Position numbers and translations under genes: made by a program
From: Myxococcales bacterium
Lineage (GTDB): Bacteria > Myxococcota_A > Polyangia > Polyangiales > Ga0077539
Reading direction: 5' to 3'
NCBI GenBank assembly: GCA_013298625.1
Contig: JAAFIF010000017.1
Location: 1-64,000 of the forward strand
Length of the DNA: 64,000 nucleotides
Shown here: piece by piece, positions 26,205-36,091 of the stretch
Position numbering within the stretch: position 1 is the first letter of the stretch
Layout: each line of letters opens with the position of its first letter
The notes under the pieces: model-generated
The model's input: only the letters and a program-made list of their open reading frames with translations
Told to the model about the DNA's origin: nothing
Database searches by the model: none

Positions 26205-26774
26205 TCACATCCCGGGGCCGTAGTTCATCTCGGTCATCGAGAGGATCGCGGTGGCGCGCTCGCCCTGGCGGTAGCTGCCCACCCAGACGTCGTACTGACC
26301 GGCCTGCGCGCCGATGATGTCGACGATCGGGTTGCGGCCGACGGCGTCGTCGTTGCAGTGCCAGGTCCCGTTGGACGAGTTGATCACCAGCGTCGTGTCC
26401 GCGCCGCTCTGCACGTAGAAGCGCAGGCGCTGGGTGTAGCCAGTGAAGCGAACGATGTAGTCCGGCGTGCGAGTGACCCAGCCGATGCAGCCCGACGGCA
26501 GGCCCATCGTGCGGGCGTTGAACACGCCGCCCGAGACGACGTTGACCGAGACGGGGTCCGGCTGAAATCCGGGGCCCATGGTCACGTAGCCGAAGTTGGC
26601 CTGCGCTCCGCCGATCTGCAGGACCGAGCCGTAGTACCCGGGGTTGCCGGCGACGACGGTGCCGCCGGTGGTGCTGTAGTAACCGGGGCTGGCGCGGAAG
26701 ATACACCCGCTGAACAGCAACGAGCCGACGGCCAATCCGGCCAACAACTTCGCAGAAGAACGAACCGTGCGCAT
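26205..26774 (-). CDS. lipoprotein with Gly/Tyr-rich head and PPC-like fold
   Basis: A 189-aa protein with a lipoprotein signal (KLLAGLAVGSLLFSGC, lipobox FSGC). The mature N-terminus is Gly/Tyr-rich (PGYYSTTGG, NPGYYGS). The body is beta-rich with RFYVQSGADTTLVINSSNG, CNDDAVGRNPIVDI and GQYDVWVGSYRQGERATAILSMTE, resembling the pre-peptidase C-terminal-like domain seen in many secreted myxobacterial proteins, and has two Cys that may form a disulphide. Function unknown. A 6-bp hairpin TTCGTT-GAAG-AACGAA at 26796-26811 lies in its probable 5' leader. Confidence 0.75.
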   Translation of the reverse strand: MRTVRSSAKLLAGLAVGSLLFSGCIFRASPGYYSTTGGTVVAGNPGYYGSVLQIGGAQANFGYVTMGPGFQPDPVSVNVVSGGVFNARTMGLPSGCIGWVTRTPDYIVRFTGYTQRLRFYVQSGADTTLVINSSNGTWHCNDDAVGRNPIVDIIGAQAGQYDVWVGSYRQGERATAILSMTEMNYGPGM

Positions 26775-26938
26775 GTCTGAACCTCTATCTCCCTCTTCGT
26801 TGAAGAACGAACCGGCTCTGGATCACCGGGTGCGCTCTCTTACGCGCGAACCCTCTCGAACCTTCACTGTCGCGACGGCGAAAAGTGACTCGCGCGCGCA
26901 GTAGACAACGGAAATGCTCGCCGCGCCACAGCCCGCGC

Positions 26939-28249
26939 TCACCGTCCGTCGCTCGGGCACTCGACCAGCGGAACGCGGTGCAACGCGAGTCCGCGCGGCC
27001 CGCGGCTCAGCACTGCGACCGCGGTGTTTCCCACGGAGAGCAGCGGTCGTTCGGCGACGCCCTCGTGACCGCGCACGCGGATCCTCGGCCCCAGCGGACG
27101 GTCGTCGGTGGTTCGTGTCTCGAGCATCACCGCGTGGTCGAGCTCGCCCACCGCGCGCTGCGCAGCCAGGATCACCGTGGATTCGTCGAGCGTGGCGATC
27201 GAGGGCGACTGCAGCGTCGCGCCCTCGTCTTCGATCGCGATGGGTGAAAAATCCCCGCCCAATCGGCGACCGAAGTGCGCGAGTCGAATGCCCGAGGCGC
27301 CGTGCAACCACTGCTCCCACGCGAACGTGAGCTGCCCGCCCGTGTTGGCGACTGCTGCGTGCGGAGGGCGGTCGGCGAGGGCGTGCGGCGCCACGACGAT
27401 CCTCGCGACACCTGCGGTGCTCTGCGTCACGGGGTCGAGTCGGACGCCTTCGATCGCGAAGGTCGTGGACCGCATCGAGCTCCAGCTCACGATCACCTCG
27501 CTCGCTCGCGCGGTGACGGCGACGTCCGAGATGCGCGCGGTGCGCTCGACCAGGTCGATCGGCGGCGCGAGCTGCTGGCCCCACGCCCCGAGCCGCACGG
27601 CCATCACCCTGTGTTTTCTCGGCTCGATCTCGGTCGACCACGCGAGCACGTACGTGCCCGCCGGCGTCCGTGCGATCGCGGGAAAGCGGTCGTGACGGTC
27701 TCGCGACGTGAGCCTGCGCGCGCGAGAGACCGCGACGCCGCGCTCGTTCAAGCGCTGCACCCAGAGCTCGTCGTACCGCGCAGAGCCCGAGGACGAGACG
27801 ATCATCCATTGGTCGCCCGCCCACACGAGCGCGGGGTGACGCCCGCGGTAGCCGCGCTCGGTAACGCGGACGGGCGTGTCCATTCTGCGGCCGTTTTCGC
27901 TGATCGAAACCCAGTACACAGCGTCCTCGCCGTCGACGCGCTCGGTCCACGCGACGCCCCAGCTACGACCGGAGAACGCGATGGCCATCCCCCCGGTGTC
28001 CGTGGGCGATGCGCCGAGGTCCTCGGGCGGCAGGGCGTGCGTGACGCAGCGCCGAGCGCGAGGAGCGGCCGCGGTCGCGTCGGACGCATCTCGAGAATCA
28101 CCCTGCAAAACGTCATTCGAGTTGATTGTGTGTGCGTCGATCGAGCCGTCCTCTTGCTCCTCGGGCGGAGACCACGGCGCCGCGGGCTGATAGCGCTGAC
28201 ACGACGCGAGCAAAGAAGAGAGCGCGAGGGCGAGGGCGGGAGGCTTCAA
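26939..28249 (-). CDS. beta-propeller-like lipoprotein
   Basis: A 436-aa protein started at a TTG (28249), supported by an AAGGAG ribosome site at 28260-28255 and a lipoprotein signal (ALALALSSLLASC). The TTG overlaps the stop of the upstream membrane-protein gene as TTGA, so the two are coupled. The mature protein has seven or so repeats of a blade motif (AIAFSGRSWGVAWTE, PALVWAGDQWMIVSSS, AIARTPAGTYVLAWSTE, SIATLDESTVILAAQR), each with a V-A-W/V-I-V-S strand, as in secreted myxobacterial propellers. It carries a DTGGMAIAFS start and an S/D-rich linker. No enzyme motif is seen. It is probably surface exposed. Confidence 0.8.
   Translation of the reverse strand: MKPPALALALSSLLASCQRYQPAAPWSPPEEQEDGSIDAHTINSNDVLQGDSRDASDATAAAPRARRCVTHALPPEDLGASPTDTGGMAIAFSGRSWGVAWTERVDGEDAVYWVSISENGRRMDTPVRVTERGYRGRHPALVWAGDQWMIVSSSGSARYDELWVQRLNERGVAVSRARRLTSRDRHDRFPAIARTPAGTYVLAWSTEIEPRKHRVMAVRLGAWGQQLAPPIDLVERTARISDVAVTARASEVIVSWSSMRSTTFAIEGVRLDPVTQSTAGVARIVVAPHALADRPPHAAVANTGGQLTFAWEQWLHGASGIRLAHFGRRLGGDFSPIAIEDEGATLQSPSIATLDESTVILAAQRAVGELDHAVMLETRTTDDRPLGPRIRVRGHEGVAERPLLSVGNTAVAVLSRGPRGLALHRVPLVECPSDGR
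28122..28132 (+). repeat. copy of 11-mer TTGATTGTGTG
   Basis: An AT-rich word inside the N-terminal part of the lipoprotein gene. The same 11-mer occurs at 35191-35201 (minus strand), 55774-55784 and 59235-59245. Here the antisense reading encodes HTI. Confidence 0.6.
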
Positions 28250-29187
28250 CGGCGCTCCTTGCCGCGGCGCTTCTTCGTGGCCCGTCGCGCGCTGCCGCGC
28301 CCCTTCGGTCGACGAATGGGAAACGTCGGGTGGATCGCCCGCTGGTGCAGGCGCCACCGCGAGTCGAGGACGAACGCGATCACGCCGCCGGTGAGCAAGC
28401 CGAGCGAGAGGAGCCAGAGCCAGAGGAGCGTGGCGAACATCCCCGCGGCAGCGCCCCACGCGCCCATGCTCGGCGCGACGGCGAGGTACAAGCTGAGCAG
28501 CGCGGAGGCGGCGACGCTGAGCAGGCCGGTGATCATTCCGCCGGTGATCGTCGCGTACCAGCGAGGGCGCTCGGTGGTGGCCAGGTAGAACGTCGCCGCG
28601 GCGACGAGGCCGAACACCGCGCCCACCACGGGCCACCGCAGCAGCGCGAACAGCTTCTGCCACGCCAACACCTGCGGAAACCACCGCGCCGCGAAGTGAA
28701 ACACCCGCGGCCCCACGCTCGCTCCGACCGCCGCGAGCACCAGCGCTGCGACGAGCGCGAGCCCGAGCCCGATCGCGCTCAATCGCCGACCGATCCACGT
28801 GGGCCGCAGTCGCCACCCGACGTGGCCGAGCGCTGTCGCGATCGCTCCCGTGGTGGACGAGACGCTCCAGAGCAGCACCGCGACGCTCACGCCGATGATC
28901 GACGCGCTCGGTCCGTCGCTGACCAATCGCAGCTGCGACTCGAGCCACGGCCGAACGGCGTCCGGCGTGTACGGCAAGACGTGCGCACGAAAGCCCTCGC
29001 GCAGCCGCTCGTCGGGCACGAGCGAGAGCGCCGTGGTCGTCAGCGCCAAGAGCGGCCCGAGCGAGAAGACCGCGTTGTATGCGATCTGCGCGGCTTGCAC
29101 CGTGACCTGCGCGCGCACGAGCGCGTTGAACACGGCTTCGAAGAGCGATCGCTCGGATGCGTCGCGTCGGTGTTGCTCGGAGTCCAT
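28246..29187 (-). CDS. YihY/BrkB-family inner-membrane protein
   Basis: A 313-aa protein from the ATG at 29187 (MDSEQHRRD); an ATG at 29223 would add twelve residues. It has six transmembrane helices and the family features AQIAYNAVFSLGPLLALTTT, a GVSVAVLLWSVSSTTGAIATAL helix, and a later TITGGMITGLLSVAAS ... YLAVAPSMGAWGAAAGMFATLLWLWL block. The C-terminal 30 residues are a very basic tail (RRPKGRGSARRATKKRRGK), probably cytosolic and maybe nucleic-acid- or lipid-binding. The family was once called ribonuclease BN; its true role is unsettled, with transport suggested. It is coupled to the propeller lipoprotein through a TTGA overlap. Confidence 0.9.
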   Translation of the reverse strand: MDSEQHRRDASERSLFEAVFNALVRAQVTVQAAQIAYNAVFSLGPLLALTTTALSLVPDERLREGFRAHVLPYTPDAVRPWLESQLRLVSDGPSASIIGVSVAVLLWSVSSTTGAIATALGHVGWRLRPTWIGRRLSAIGLGLALVAALVLAAVGASVGPRVFHFAARWFPQVLAWQKLFALLRWPVVGAVFGLVAAATFYLATTERPRWYATITGGMITGLLSVAASALLSLYLAVAPSMGAWGAAAGMFATLLWLWLLSLGLLTGGVIAFVLDSRWRLHQRAIHPTFPIRRPKGRGSARRATKKRRGKERR

Positions 29188-29290
29188 CGATTCGTGCGTG
29201 CGCTCGCGCTCGACGCGCACCATACGGCGACCGCCGCGCGCTTGTCGAAAAGTTGCTGCGATCCGGCGCGGTCTGGCACGCGTGCACCCG

Positions 29291-32200
29291 ATGAACTCGG
29301 GGCTTCGCGCGGGCGCACGACGAGAGAGCACAAACCCGAGCACGGACCCTCGCGTGGTCTTCACCGTCGCGCGCGAGCGGGCGCGGCGCGCAGCGATCGT
29401 TCGGCGCTCGACCCGAGCGACGCCCGCCAACCCCGCGGTGATCCTCTGCCCGCAGCCGTCGGTCGCGCGAGGCATCGAGCGGGCGCTCGCGAACGAGGGC
29501 GGCGCCTGGGCGCTCGCGCTCGACTGGACGCGGCTGCTCGACGCGCTCGAGCGCGCCACGGGGCTCGAGGGACGAGAGGTCGCTCACGAAGCCACCCGCG
29601 TCGCGTGGGTCGAAGCCGCGCTCGAAGCTCGTCGGGCAGAGGACTCCGCGCTCGCCGCGGCGCTCTCCGTGGACCCGAGCTCCGTCGCGCGCGCGCTTCT
29701 GCGCTCGGTCGACCTCGTGCGCGGGGCCGGCTGGCGCGGCGAGCGCGCGGTGATCGACGAGGCGTGCGCGTCCCTCGATCAGCCCGCGATCGCGGCTCCC
29801 GTGCGCGCGCACCTCACGCTGATCGCCGCCGGCGTCGAGGCGGTCGAGCGCGGGATGCTCGAGAGCGCGACGCTCGATCACACGGCGCGCGTCGCCCGCT
29901 GGCTCGCGTGCGAAACCAAGGTCGTCCCGCCGCAGTGGCGAGAGATCATCGTCGACGGCGTGGACATTCTCTGTCCTCTCGAGAGAGCCCTGCTCGAAGC
30001 GCTGATCGACCAGGGGATTCGCGTCGATGTGGCTCCGTGGGTGTGGGGCTGGCGTCGTGCGGCTGCGCGGCCCGCGGACGACCCCGAAGCGCCGTCGAGC
30101 GCGCTCGAAGCGCTGGCTCGGTTTCCGCTCGCAGAGCACGCAGAGCGCGACGACGAGACGGTGATCGAGTGCTCGGCGCGCGACCCCGAGGACGAAGCCG
30201 AAGCGGTCGCCGAGTGGGTCTCGTCGCTGAGCGCTCACGAGCGCGTAGGCGTGGCGATCGCCGTGGCGGGCGCGCCCGGTGACGGCCCGCGGGTGCTGCG
30301 CGCGCTCGAGCGCAACGGCGTGGCGGGGGCGTGGCGGGGCACCGTGAGCGCGACGGCGGTTCCGCTGTGGAGCGTGGTGCGCTCGGCGGTGCGGCTCGTG
30401 TGGCGCGGCCCCGACGCGCTCGACCTCGCGACAGTGCTCTCGTCTCCGGGATCGGGGACGTGGGGCGCCGATCGTGATCGCATCGTGGCGAGGCTTCGCT
30501 CGGCGCGACCGGCGCGCTGGGCGGACGTGCGCTCGGCGGTGATCGACTGCACCGACCCCGAGCAGCACGCGTTCGTCGTGCACGGAGCGCGCGCAGAAGA
30601 GCGCGTGTTCGACGCGGGCCGCGCCGCGGCGCTCGAGACGCAGCGCAAGAGCGTCCTCGCGCTCGTCGCAGAGATCGAGGGAGAGTCCGCGCTGCGAGAG
30701 CTCTCGGCAGAGCTCCGCGTGCACAGGCTCCGCGCGCTCTTGCACAGCGTCCTGCAGCGCTTCGCCAACCCGCTGCGCATCCGCGCATCGGTGCACGACG
30801 CGCGCGCTGCGGCGTGGTGGGTGGCGAGCGCGACTGCGATTCGCGAGGCGACGCGGGCGGTGCTCGACGGCGTCGAGCGCGACCCGTGGGTGGTCGCGAG
30901 CGGCGATCCGACGCCGTTCTTGCTGCGCGTCGAGCGGATGTTGCCTGCGTTGAGCGACGGCGTCGACGAGCGCCGCGCCGACCGCGTTCGCGTGGTGAGC
31001 GACGGCGACGTGGGCGACGAGCGGCCCGAGGTGCTCGTGGTCTTCGGCTTCGCGCAGGGCCGCTACCCGTCGGGTGCCAAGGCGCTCGCGTGGCTCGGTC
31101 CAACGGAGCGCGCGGCGCTGTCGCGCGCGTCGATCGAGGGGCTGAGCGAGCTGGCCGACGAAGGGCTCTTCGCGCAGATCGCCGCGCGCAACGCACATCG
31201 GTTGCTCGCGAGCCCGACGCGCAAGCTCGTGCTCGTGCGCCCGCATCGAGACAGCGCGGGAGGGTCGCTCGAGCCGTGCGCGACGAGGGCAGACGTGCTG
31301 GACGCGTTCGCTCCGAGCATCGCCGAGGCGCGCGAGCGGCGCTCGCTGCCGCACGTTCGCTCGGCGCTCGAACCGGCGGCCCCCACCGCGGGTTCGATGC
31401 AGCGGATGGTCGCGGCGCGGGTGGGCGCAGGGCTCGAACCCGAGGCGCTCTCGATGCTCGACGCGCTCGCTTCGCAGCACCCCGAGCGAGCGCTGGTCTT
31501 CTCTGCGCGGCTCGCGCCGTCGAGGGATTTCGCGATCGCTTCGGCGCTTGCGCCGGTGCTGGACAAGCCGACGTACTCGCCTGCGGACCTCGAGCTGGCG
31601 ACCAAGTGCGCGTTCGCGTTCGCGACGCGAGCGGTGCTCGGGCTGCGATGGCTTCCGCTGGCGTCAGGGCCGCGCTGGGGGCCGCGCGCGCTGATGGGCG
31701 CGGCGCAGCGGGCGGTGCGCGCGCTCGACGCGAGCGACGGCGACGTCGAGCGGGCCATCGACGTGGCGATGGATCACGACGACGCGCGCGGCGCGGCGCT
31801 CGAGACCGCGGGCGCGCGACGGGTGTTGCGGTCGTTCGTCCGTCGCTTCGGCGGCCAGCGCAAACGGTGGAAGGCCAGCGAACTGCCAGCGCCCAAGGCC
31901 GCGACCGACGCGCGCCCAGCTGGTGACGAAGAGCGTCCGTCGGTCGAGCTCGAGCTCGGCTGCGAGCACCCAGGTGCGCCGAAGAACATTCGCGTGCGCG
32001 CCGACGTCGCGCGGGTCGAAGAGGTCGGCGACGGCGGCGAGCGTCGCGCGCTCGTCATCGACCTGCGCATGGGAAAGCTCGCCGACGACCAGGCGAGCCG
32101 CGTGCTCGGCGTGGGCGCTGCGTCTGCAGTGCTTCCCGCCGTGGCTTCGCAGCAATACGGGGTGCCCATCGAAGCGATGGCGACGGTCTCGCTGCAGCGC

Positions 32201-32452
32201 GCAGAGACCAGGGTGATCGCGCGCGAGGGGACCTTCGGTGTCGAGGACCGAGACTCGTCGCTGACCGCGGTCGCGGCCGAAGCCAAGCGCAGGTTCGCGC
32301 TGGTGTTCGACGCGATCGCCCGCGGCGACGAGCCAGTCGCGCCCCACGATCACGCCCGTCGCGCTGCGCTCGACAGCGCGGGGATCCGCTCGTGCGAGGG
32401 CTGCCCTTCGCGCTTGCTCTGCCGCTTCGACCTGCAGGGAGAACGCGCGTGA
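29291..32452 (+). CDS. addB: AddB-like subunit of a RecBCD-type recombination nuclease
   Basis: A 1053-aa protein. The N-terminal region (PAVILCPQPSVARGIERAL) occupies the place of the AddB motor but has no Walker A motif, so this subunit probably has no ATPase. The C-terminal PD-(D/E)XK nuclease-like part begins with YSPADLELATKCAFAFATR and holds four Cys (773, 1035, 1038, 1044) in the C...CX2CX5C spacing of an AddB/Cas4-type 4Fe-4S cluster. The catalytic core reads RADVARVEE...LVIDLRMGK: the Asp residues are there but Arg926 replaces the usual Lys, so nuclease activity is doubtful. Its stop overlaps the addA GTG as GTGA. The pair repairs double-strand breaks by end resection. Confidence 0.85.
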   Translation: MNSGLRAGARRESTNPSTDPRVVFTVARERARRAAIVRRSTRATPANPAVILCPQPSVARGIERALANEGGAWALALDWTRLLDALERATGLEGREVAHEATRVAWVEAALEARRAEDSALAAALSVDPSSVARALLRSVDLVRGAGWRGERAVIDEACASLDQPAIAAPVRAHLTLIAAGVEAVERGMLESATLDHTARVARWLACETKVVPPQWREIIVDGVDILCPLERALLEALIDQGIRVDVAPWVWGWRRAAARPADDPEAPSSALEALARFPLAEHAERDDETVIECSARDPEDEAEAVAEWVSSLSAHERVGVAIAVAGAPGDGPRVLRALERNGVAGAWRGTVSATAVPLWSVVRSAVRLVWRGPDALDLATVLSSPGSGTWGADRDRIVARLRSARPARWADVRSAVIDCTDPEQHAFVVHGARAEERVFDAGRAAALETQRKSVLALVAEIEGESALRELSAELRVHRLRALLHSVLQRFANPLRIRASVHDARAAAWWVASATAIREATRAVLDGVERDPWVVASGDPTPFLLRVERMLPALSDGVDERRADRVRVVSDGDVGDERPEVLVVFGFAQGRYPSGAKALAWLGPTERAALSRASIEGLSELADEGLFAQIAARNAHRLLASPTRKLVLVRPHRDSAGGSLEPCATRADVLDAFAPSIAEARERRSLPHVRSALEPAAPTAGSMQRMVAARVGAGLEPEALSMLDALASQHPERALVFSARLAPSRDFAIASALAPVLDKPTYSPADLELATKCAFAFATRAVLGLRWLPLASGPRWGPRALMGAAQRAVRALDASDGDVERAIDVAMDHDDARGAALETAGARRVLRSFVRRFGGQRKRWKASELPAPKAATDARPAGDEERPSVELELGCEHPGAPKNIRVRADVARVEEVGDGGERRALVIDLRMGKLADDQASRVLGVGAASAVLPAVASQQYGVPIEAMATVSLQRAETRVIAREGTFGVEDRDSSLTAVAAEAKRRFALVFDAIARGDEPVAPHDHARRAALDSAGIRSCEGCPSRLLCRFDLQGERA

Positions 32453-35400
32453 AGCGACCGACGCTCGTCTCTGCCGGCGCGGGCTCGGGCAAGACCTACT
32501 GGATCATCGAGCACCTCGCTGAGCGCGTCCTCGCGGGCACGCCGGTCGACCGCATCGCCGCCGTCACCTTCACCGAAGCCGCTGCCGCAGAGCTGCAAGC
32601 TCGCCTCCGCGCGCGTCTGCTTCGCGCGGGCGCTCGCGAGCAGGCCTCGCGCGTCGAAGCCGCGTCCGTGTGCACCATCCATCGCTTCTCGCTCGAGCTG
32701 CTGAGGCGCTACCCGACCGCCGTGGGTCTGCCGCCGGACCCGCTGGTGCTCGACGAGCGTTCGGCGAGCAAATTGCGAGACGAAGCGCTCGAGGCTGCGC
32801 TGGCTGCGCGGCCCGCAGGCGAGCTCGACGCGCTGCTCGAGGCGCTCGGCCCGGGGCTCGGGTTGATCGAGCGCGGCCGCAGCGACGCAGAGACGCCCGC
32901 CGGAAGGCTGCGCTCGATCCTGCGCGCGACGCTCGACAAAGCGCGGTCCGTCGCGATGAGCGCCGAGCGTTTGCGCGAAGAGTCTTCGCTCGCGGCGCAG
33001 CGGCTGCTCGACGCGCTGCCTCCGCCCTCGCGCGGGGCCGTGACGGTGGACACCGCCTTCGCTGAGGCGGTGCTCGAAGCGGCTGCGTTCGTGCGGTCCA
33101 AGCCCGAGCCGCCCACGCAAAAAGACCGGCCTTTGTATGCGATCCTCGCGAACCTCGACGAGGTCGCGTTCGTCGCAGACCTCGGCACGCGGCTCTCGTT
33201 GGCGCTCACGATTTCGGGCTCTAGCTCGATCGACGCGAGCAAGCAGTTCGCGCCCGGCGCGGCGGCGAAGAAGACCGCCGGCGTGTTTTGCGGCGAGCAC
33301 CCCGCGCTGCGCGAGCGGCTCGCGTTCGTCGTGCGCGCGACGCTGTCGCTCGCGGCGGACACGATGGAGGCCTTCGACCGCGAGAAGCAGCGGCTCGGCG
33401 CCGTGGACTTCGACGCGATGCAGTCGCTGGCGTTGGCGCTGCTCGAAGGGCGCGCGCCGGCCACGATCGCGTACGCGCCGCTCGTCGCGTCGACGCTCGA
33501 CTTGATCGTCGTCGACGAGTTTCAGGACAGCGCGCCGCTGCAGTTTCGGCTCTTCGAAGCGCTGCGAGAGCGCGGCGTCGAGGTCGCGTACGTCGGCGAC
33601 CTCAAGCAGGCGATCTACGGCTTTCGCGCGGCGGACTCGACGCTCTTCGCGACGCTGCTCGAGGGCGCTGCGCCAGGCGACGTCCTGCGCTTGTCCGCCT
33701 CGCGGCGCAGCCGACCGGAGCTCGTCGCGTTCGCCAACGACTTGTTCGCGAGGCTGTTCGAGAAGACGCCGATCGCCTTCGACGCGCTCGAAGCGCAAAA
33801 CGCGTACACCCAGCGGGCGATCGCCAAGGACGCGCCGTGCGTCGAGGTGGTCCGTCACTCGCTCGTCGAGCGAGGGCCGATGGTCGGCGCGAAGGCCCGC
33901 GCTGTCGCGCAGCGGATGCACGCGTTGATGCAGACCGGCTCCGTGCTCGACCGCGAGACCGGGGCGCTGCGCAGCCCCCGCTGGTCGGACTTCACGCTGC
34001 TCGCGCGCTCGCACAGCGCGCTCGCGCGGTGGGCGAGGGACCTGCGCGCGCACGGCGTTCCGGCGGCGCTCGAGCACGGGCCGTGGTTCGAGACGCTCGA
34101 AGCGCAGCTCGCGCTCGCGTGGCTTCGGATGATCGCCAGCCCGAGGGACAGCGCCGCGAGCGCCTCGGTGCTGGTGAGCGAGCTCTATGGTCTCTCTCAG
34201 CGCGCCGTCGCTGCGCTGCACGCGCGCAACATCGGCGGACTGCCGCAGCGCGCGGTCGAGCTGCACCGCGCCGACCCTTCGGCGCTCGCGCTCACGGACT
34301 CCGAGTGCGCCGCGCTCGATCGCTGCGCGAAGGACCTCTCGCGTTCTCGCGAGCTGTTTCGCACGCTCCCGTTGGTCGAAGCGGTCGAGCACGCCCTCTC
34401 TCGCGTCGAGCTCGCGCTGCGGCTCTCGCTGCGCGCCGACGAAGCCGCGTCTGCGCAGGTCGCCGCCAACGTGCGCGCGTTTTCGGAGGTCGCCCAGGCG
34501 CTCGCGCAGCTCGACGAGCGCTCGCTCGCCGTTCGAGACGCCCGCGGAAGGACGCTCGAAGCGCTGCTCGTCGAGCTCGAAGCGCTGCGCGACGCTGATG
34601 CTCCGCAGCCGGTCGCGGAGCTCTCGCGCGACGCGGTCGCGCTCACGACGCTGCACGCGAGCAAGGGCCTCGAGTACCCGATCGTCGTGCTCGATGTGCT
34701 CGGCACCGAGCTGTCCGCCAGGCTCCCACGCGTCGAGCTGCGGCGTCCGTCGCCCGACGTGCTGCTCTCTCCCGAGGCGCTCGACGCGATGGGGCTCGAG
34801 CTCGTACCCGACGTCGGTCCCGCCGCGCTCTGGGACACGCTCTCCGAGCTCTTCGGCGCCGGCGCGCAGCTGCGGGACGAGCAGCTTCGGCTCCTGTACG
34901 TCGCGATCACCCGCGCGAGAGAGCACCTCGTCCTGCTCTGGCCCGACGAGGGCAAGACCCCTTCAGCGACGCGCTACCTCCGCGACCTGCTGACGGACTC
35001 GGTCTCGCGTCCTCCCTCTGCTGCGGGCGACGCCACCTGGGTGCTCGGTCCCTCGGGCGCGCCACATCGCGTGCTGGTCGCCAACGCCACCCCCGCCGCA
35101 GCCGAGCCAGAGACCGTCGTGGACGTCAGCGACGAGGCCGCGCTCGACGCGCTTCGGGCAGCGGTCGCCCGCGCGGAGCTTGCCGCGGCACACACAATCA
35201 AGCCGTCCGTCGAATCGCTGGACGAAGGCGCGTACGCGAGGGAGCTCTCTCCGACCGAACTCGTGGCGGTCGACGACTGCCCCGAGGTGGTTCGACTCTC
35301 GGTGCTGCACCCGGACGAGCACCGGATCGCGCGGTGGCGCGAGGCGTCGATCGAGCTTCGCGCGGTGGTGTCTGCGCGCGCCGAGCGGCTCGCCCTCGCG

Positions 35401-36015
35401 GCACATCCGTCGTCGAAGGTGGGGAGCTGGGTGCACGCGGCCATCGAGCGCTCGCGGCTCGGGACGACGGTGGACGCCGACGCCGTGGCGCGCTCGCTCG
35501 CGCGAGAGCCGCTCGGCGCAGACCGGGCGCTGTGCGAGCGGTACGTCCTGCGTTCGATCGAGGCGATCCAGCAAGCGATGGCGTCGCTGGGCGTGACCGA
35601 GGTCGTCGGGCAAGAGCTGCCGTTTGCGCTCGACGCGGGGCGCACGCTCTTGCGCGGGAGCATCGATTTGCTGGTGCGAACGCCAGAGGGCCTTCGGGTG
35701 ATGGACGTCAAGACGCACCCGCTCGAGCCCGATGCGTTCGCGCGCAACGCGGCGTACTACCAGCCGCAGCTCGACGCGTACGCCTACGCGGCGGGGCGGC
35801 TGCTCGGCGAGACCGTCGTCGGGCGGGACCTGATCTTGCCGTCATCGGGGGCAGTGATTTCGCTGACCGATGCGTTCGACCCCGCGGCGTTCGAGCGCTC
35901 GGTGGGGCGGTGGGGCGCGATGCTCGCGACGGACGCCCGGGGACCGGGGCCGGGAGCGGATTGCGCGCGCTGCCCTTGGGCGCCGCTGTGTCGAGTGGCC
36001 GAAGAGGACCGTTGA
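32449..36015 (+). CDS. addA: AddA-like UvrD helicase-nuclease
   Basis: An 1188-aa protein started at the GTG overlapping the addB stop. Walker A is SAGAGSGKT (residues 8-16), motif Ia is AVTFTEAAAAEL, motif II is VVDEFQDSAPLQ, motif III is GDLKQAIYGFR, motif V is TLHASKGLEYPIVVLDV and motif VI is LLYVAITRARE. The C-terminal RecB-type nuclease has GSID (Asp1073) and MDVKT (Asp1086, Lys1088), so it looks active. It also has Cys944, 1172, 1175 and 1181 in C...CX2CX5C spacing, an Fe-S signature normally found in AddB and Cas4 and not in AddA. Together with AddB it should resect DNA ends and load RecA. Confidence 0.92.
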   Translation: MKRPTLVSAGAGSGKTYWIIEHLAERVLAGTPVDRIAAVTFTEAAAAELQARLRARLLRAGAREQASRVEAASVCTIHRFSLELLRRYPTAVGLPPDPLVLDERSASKLRDEALEAALAARPAGELDALLEALGPGLGLIERGRSDAETPAGRLRSILRATLDKARSVAMSAERLREESSLAAQRLLDALPPPSRGAVTVDTAFAEAVLEAAAFVRSKPEPPTQKDRPLYAILANLDEVAFVADLGTRLSLALTISGSSSIDASKQFAPGAAAKKTAGVFCGEHPALRERLAFVVRATLSLAADTMEAFDREKQRLGAVDFDAMQSLALALLEGRAPATIAYAPLVASTLDLIVVDEFQDSAPLQFRLFEALRERGVEVAYVGDLKQAIYGFRAADSTLFATLLEGAAPGDVLRLSASRRSRPELVAFANDLFARLFEKTPIAFDALEAQNAYTQRAIAKDAPCVEVVRHSLVERGPMVGAKARAVAQRMHALMQTGSVLDRETGALRSPRWSDFTLLARSHSALARWARDLRAHGVPAALEHGPWFETLEAQLALAWLRMIASPRDSAASASVLVSELYGLSQRAVAALHARNIGGLPQRAVELHRADPSALALTDSECAALDRCAKDLSRSRELFRTLPLVEAVEHALSRVELALRLSLRADEAASAQVAANVRAFSEVAQALAQLDERSLAVRDARGRTLEALLVELEALRDADAPQPVAELSRDAVALTTLHASKGLEYPIVVLDVLGTELSARLPRVELRRPSPDVLLSPEALDAMGLELVPDVGPAALWDTLSELFGAGAQLRDEQLRLLYVAITRAREHLVLLWPDEGKTPSATRYLRDLLTDSVSRPPSAAGDATWVLGPSGAPHRVLVANATPAAAEPETVVDVSDEAALDALRAAVARAELAAAHTIKPSVESLDEGAYARELSPTELVAVDDCPEVVRLSVLHPDEHRIARWREASIELRAVVSARAERLALAAHPSSKVGSWVHAAIERSRLGTTVDADAVARSLAREPLGADRALCERYVLRSIEAIQQAMASLGVTEVVGQELPFALDAGRTLLRGSIDLLVRTPEGLRVMDVKTHPLEPDAFARNAAYYQPQLDAYAYAAGRLLGETVVGRDLILPSSGAVISLTDAFDPAAFERSVGRWGAMLATDARGPGPGADCARCPWAPLCRVAEEDR
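35191..35202 (-). repeat. copy of 12-mer CTTGATTGTGTG
   Basis: Lies inside addA on the minus strand; the sense reading encodes HTIK. Other exact 12-mer copies are at 55773-55784 and 59234-59245. Confidence 0.6.
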
Positions 36016-36091
36016 ATTCGTGTGACAAGGGCGTGTCAGCGCGCGATCGCGCGGCACCCGAGCGACGCGGCTGTCGGGTACGATCCGCGCC

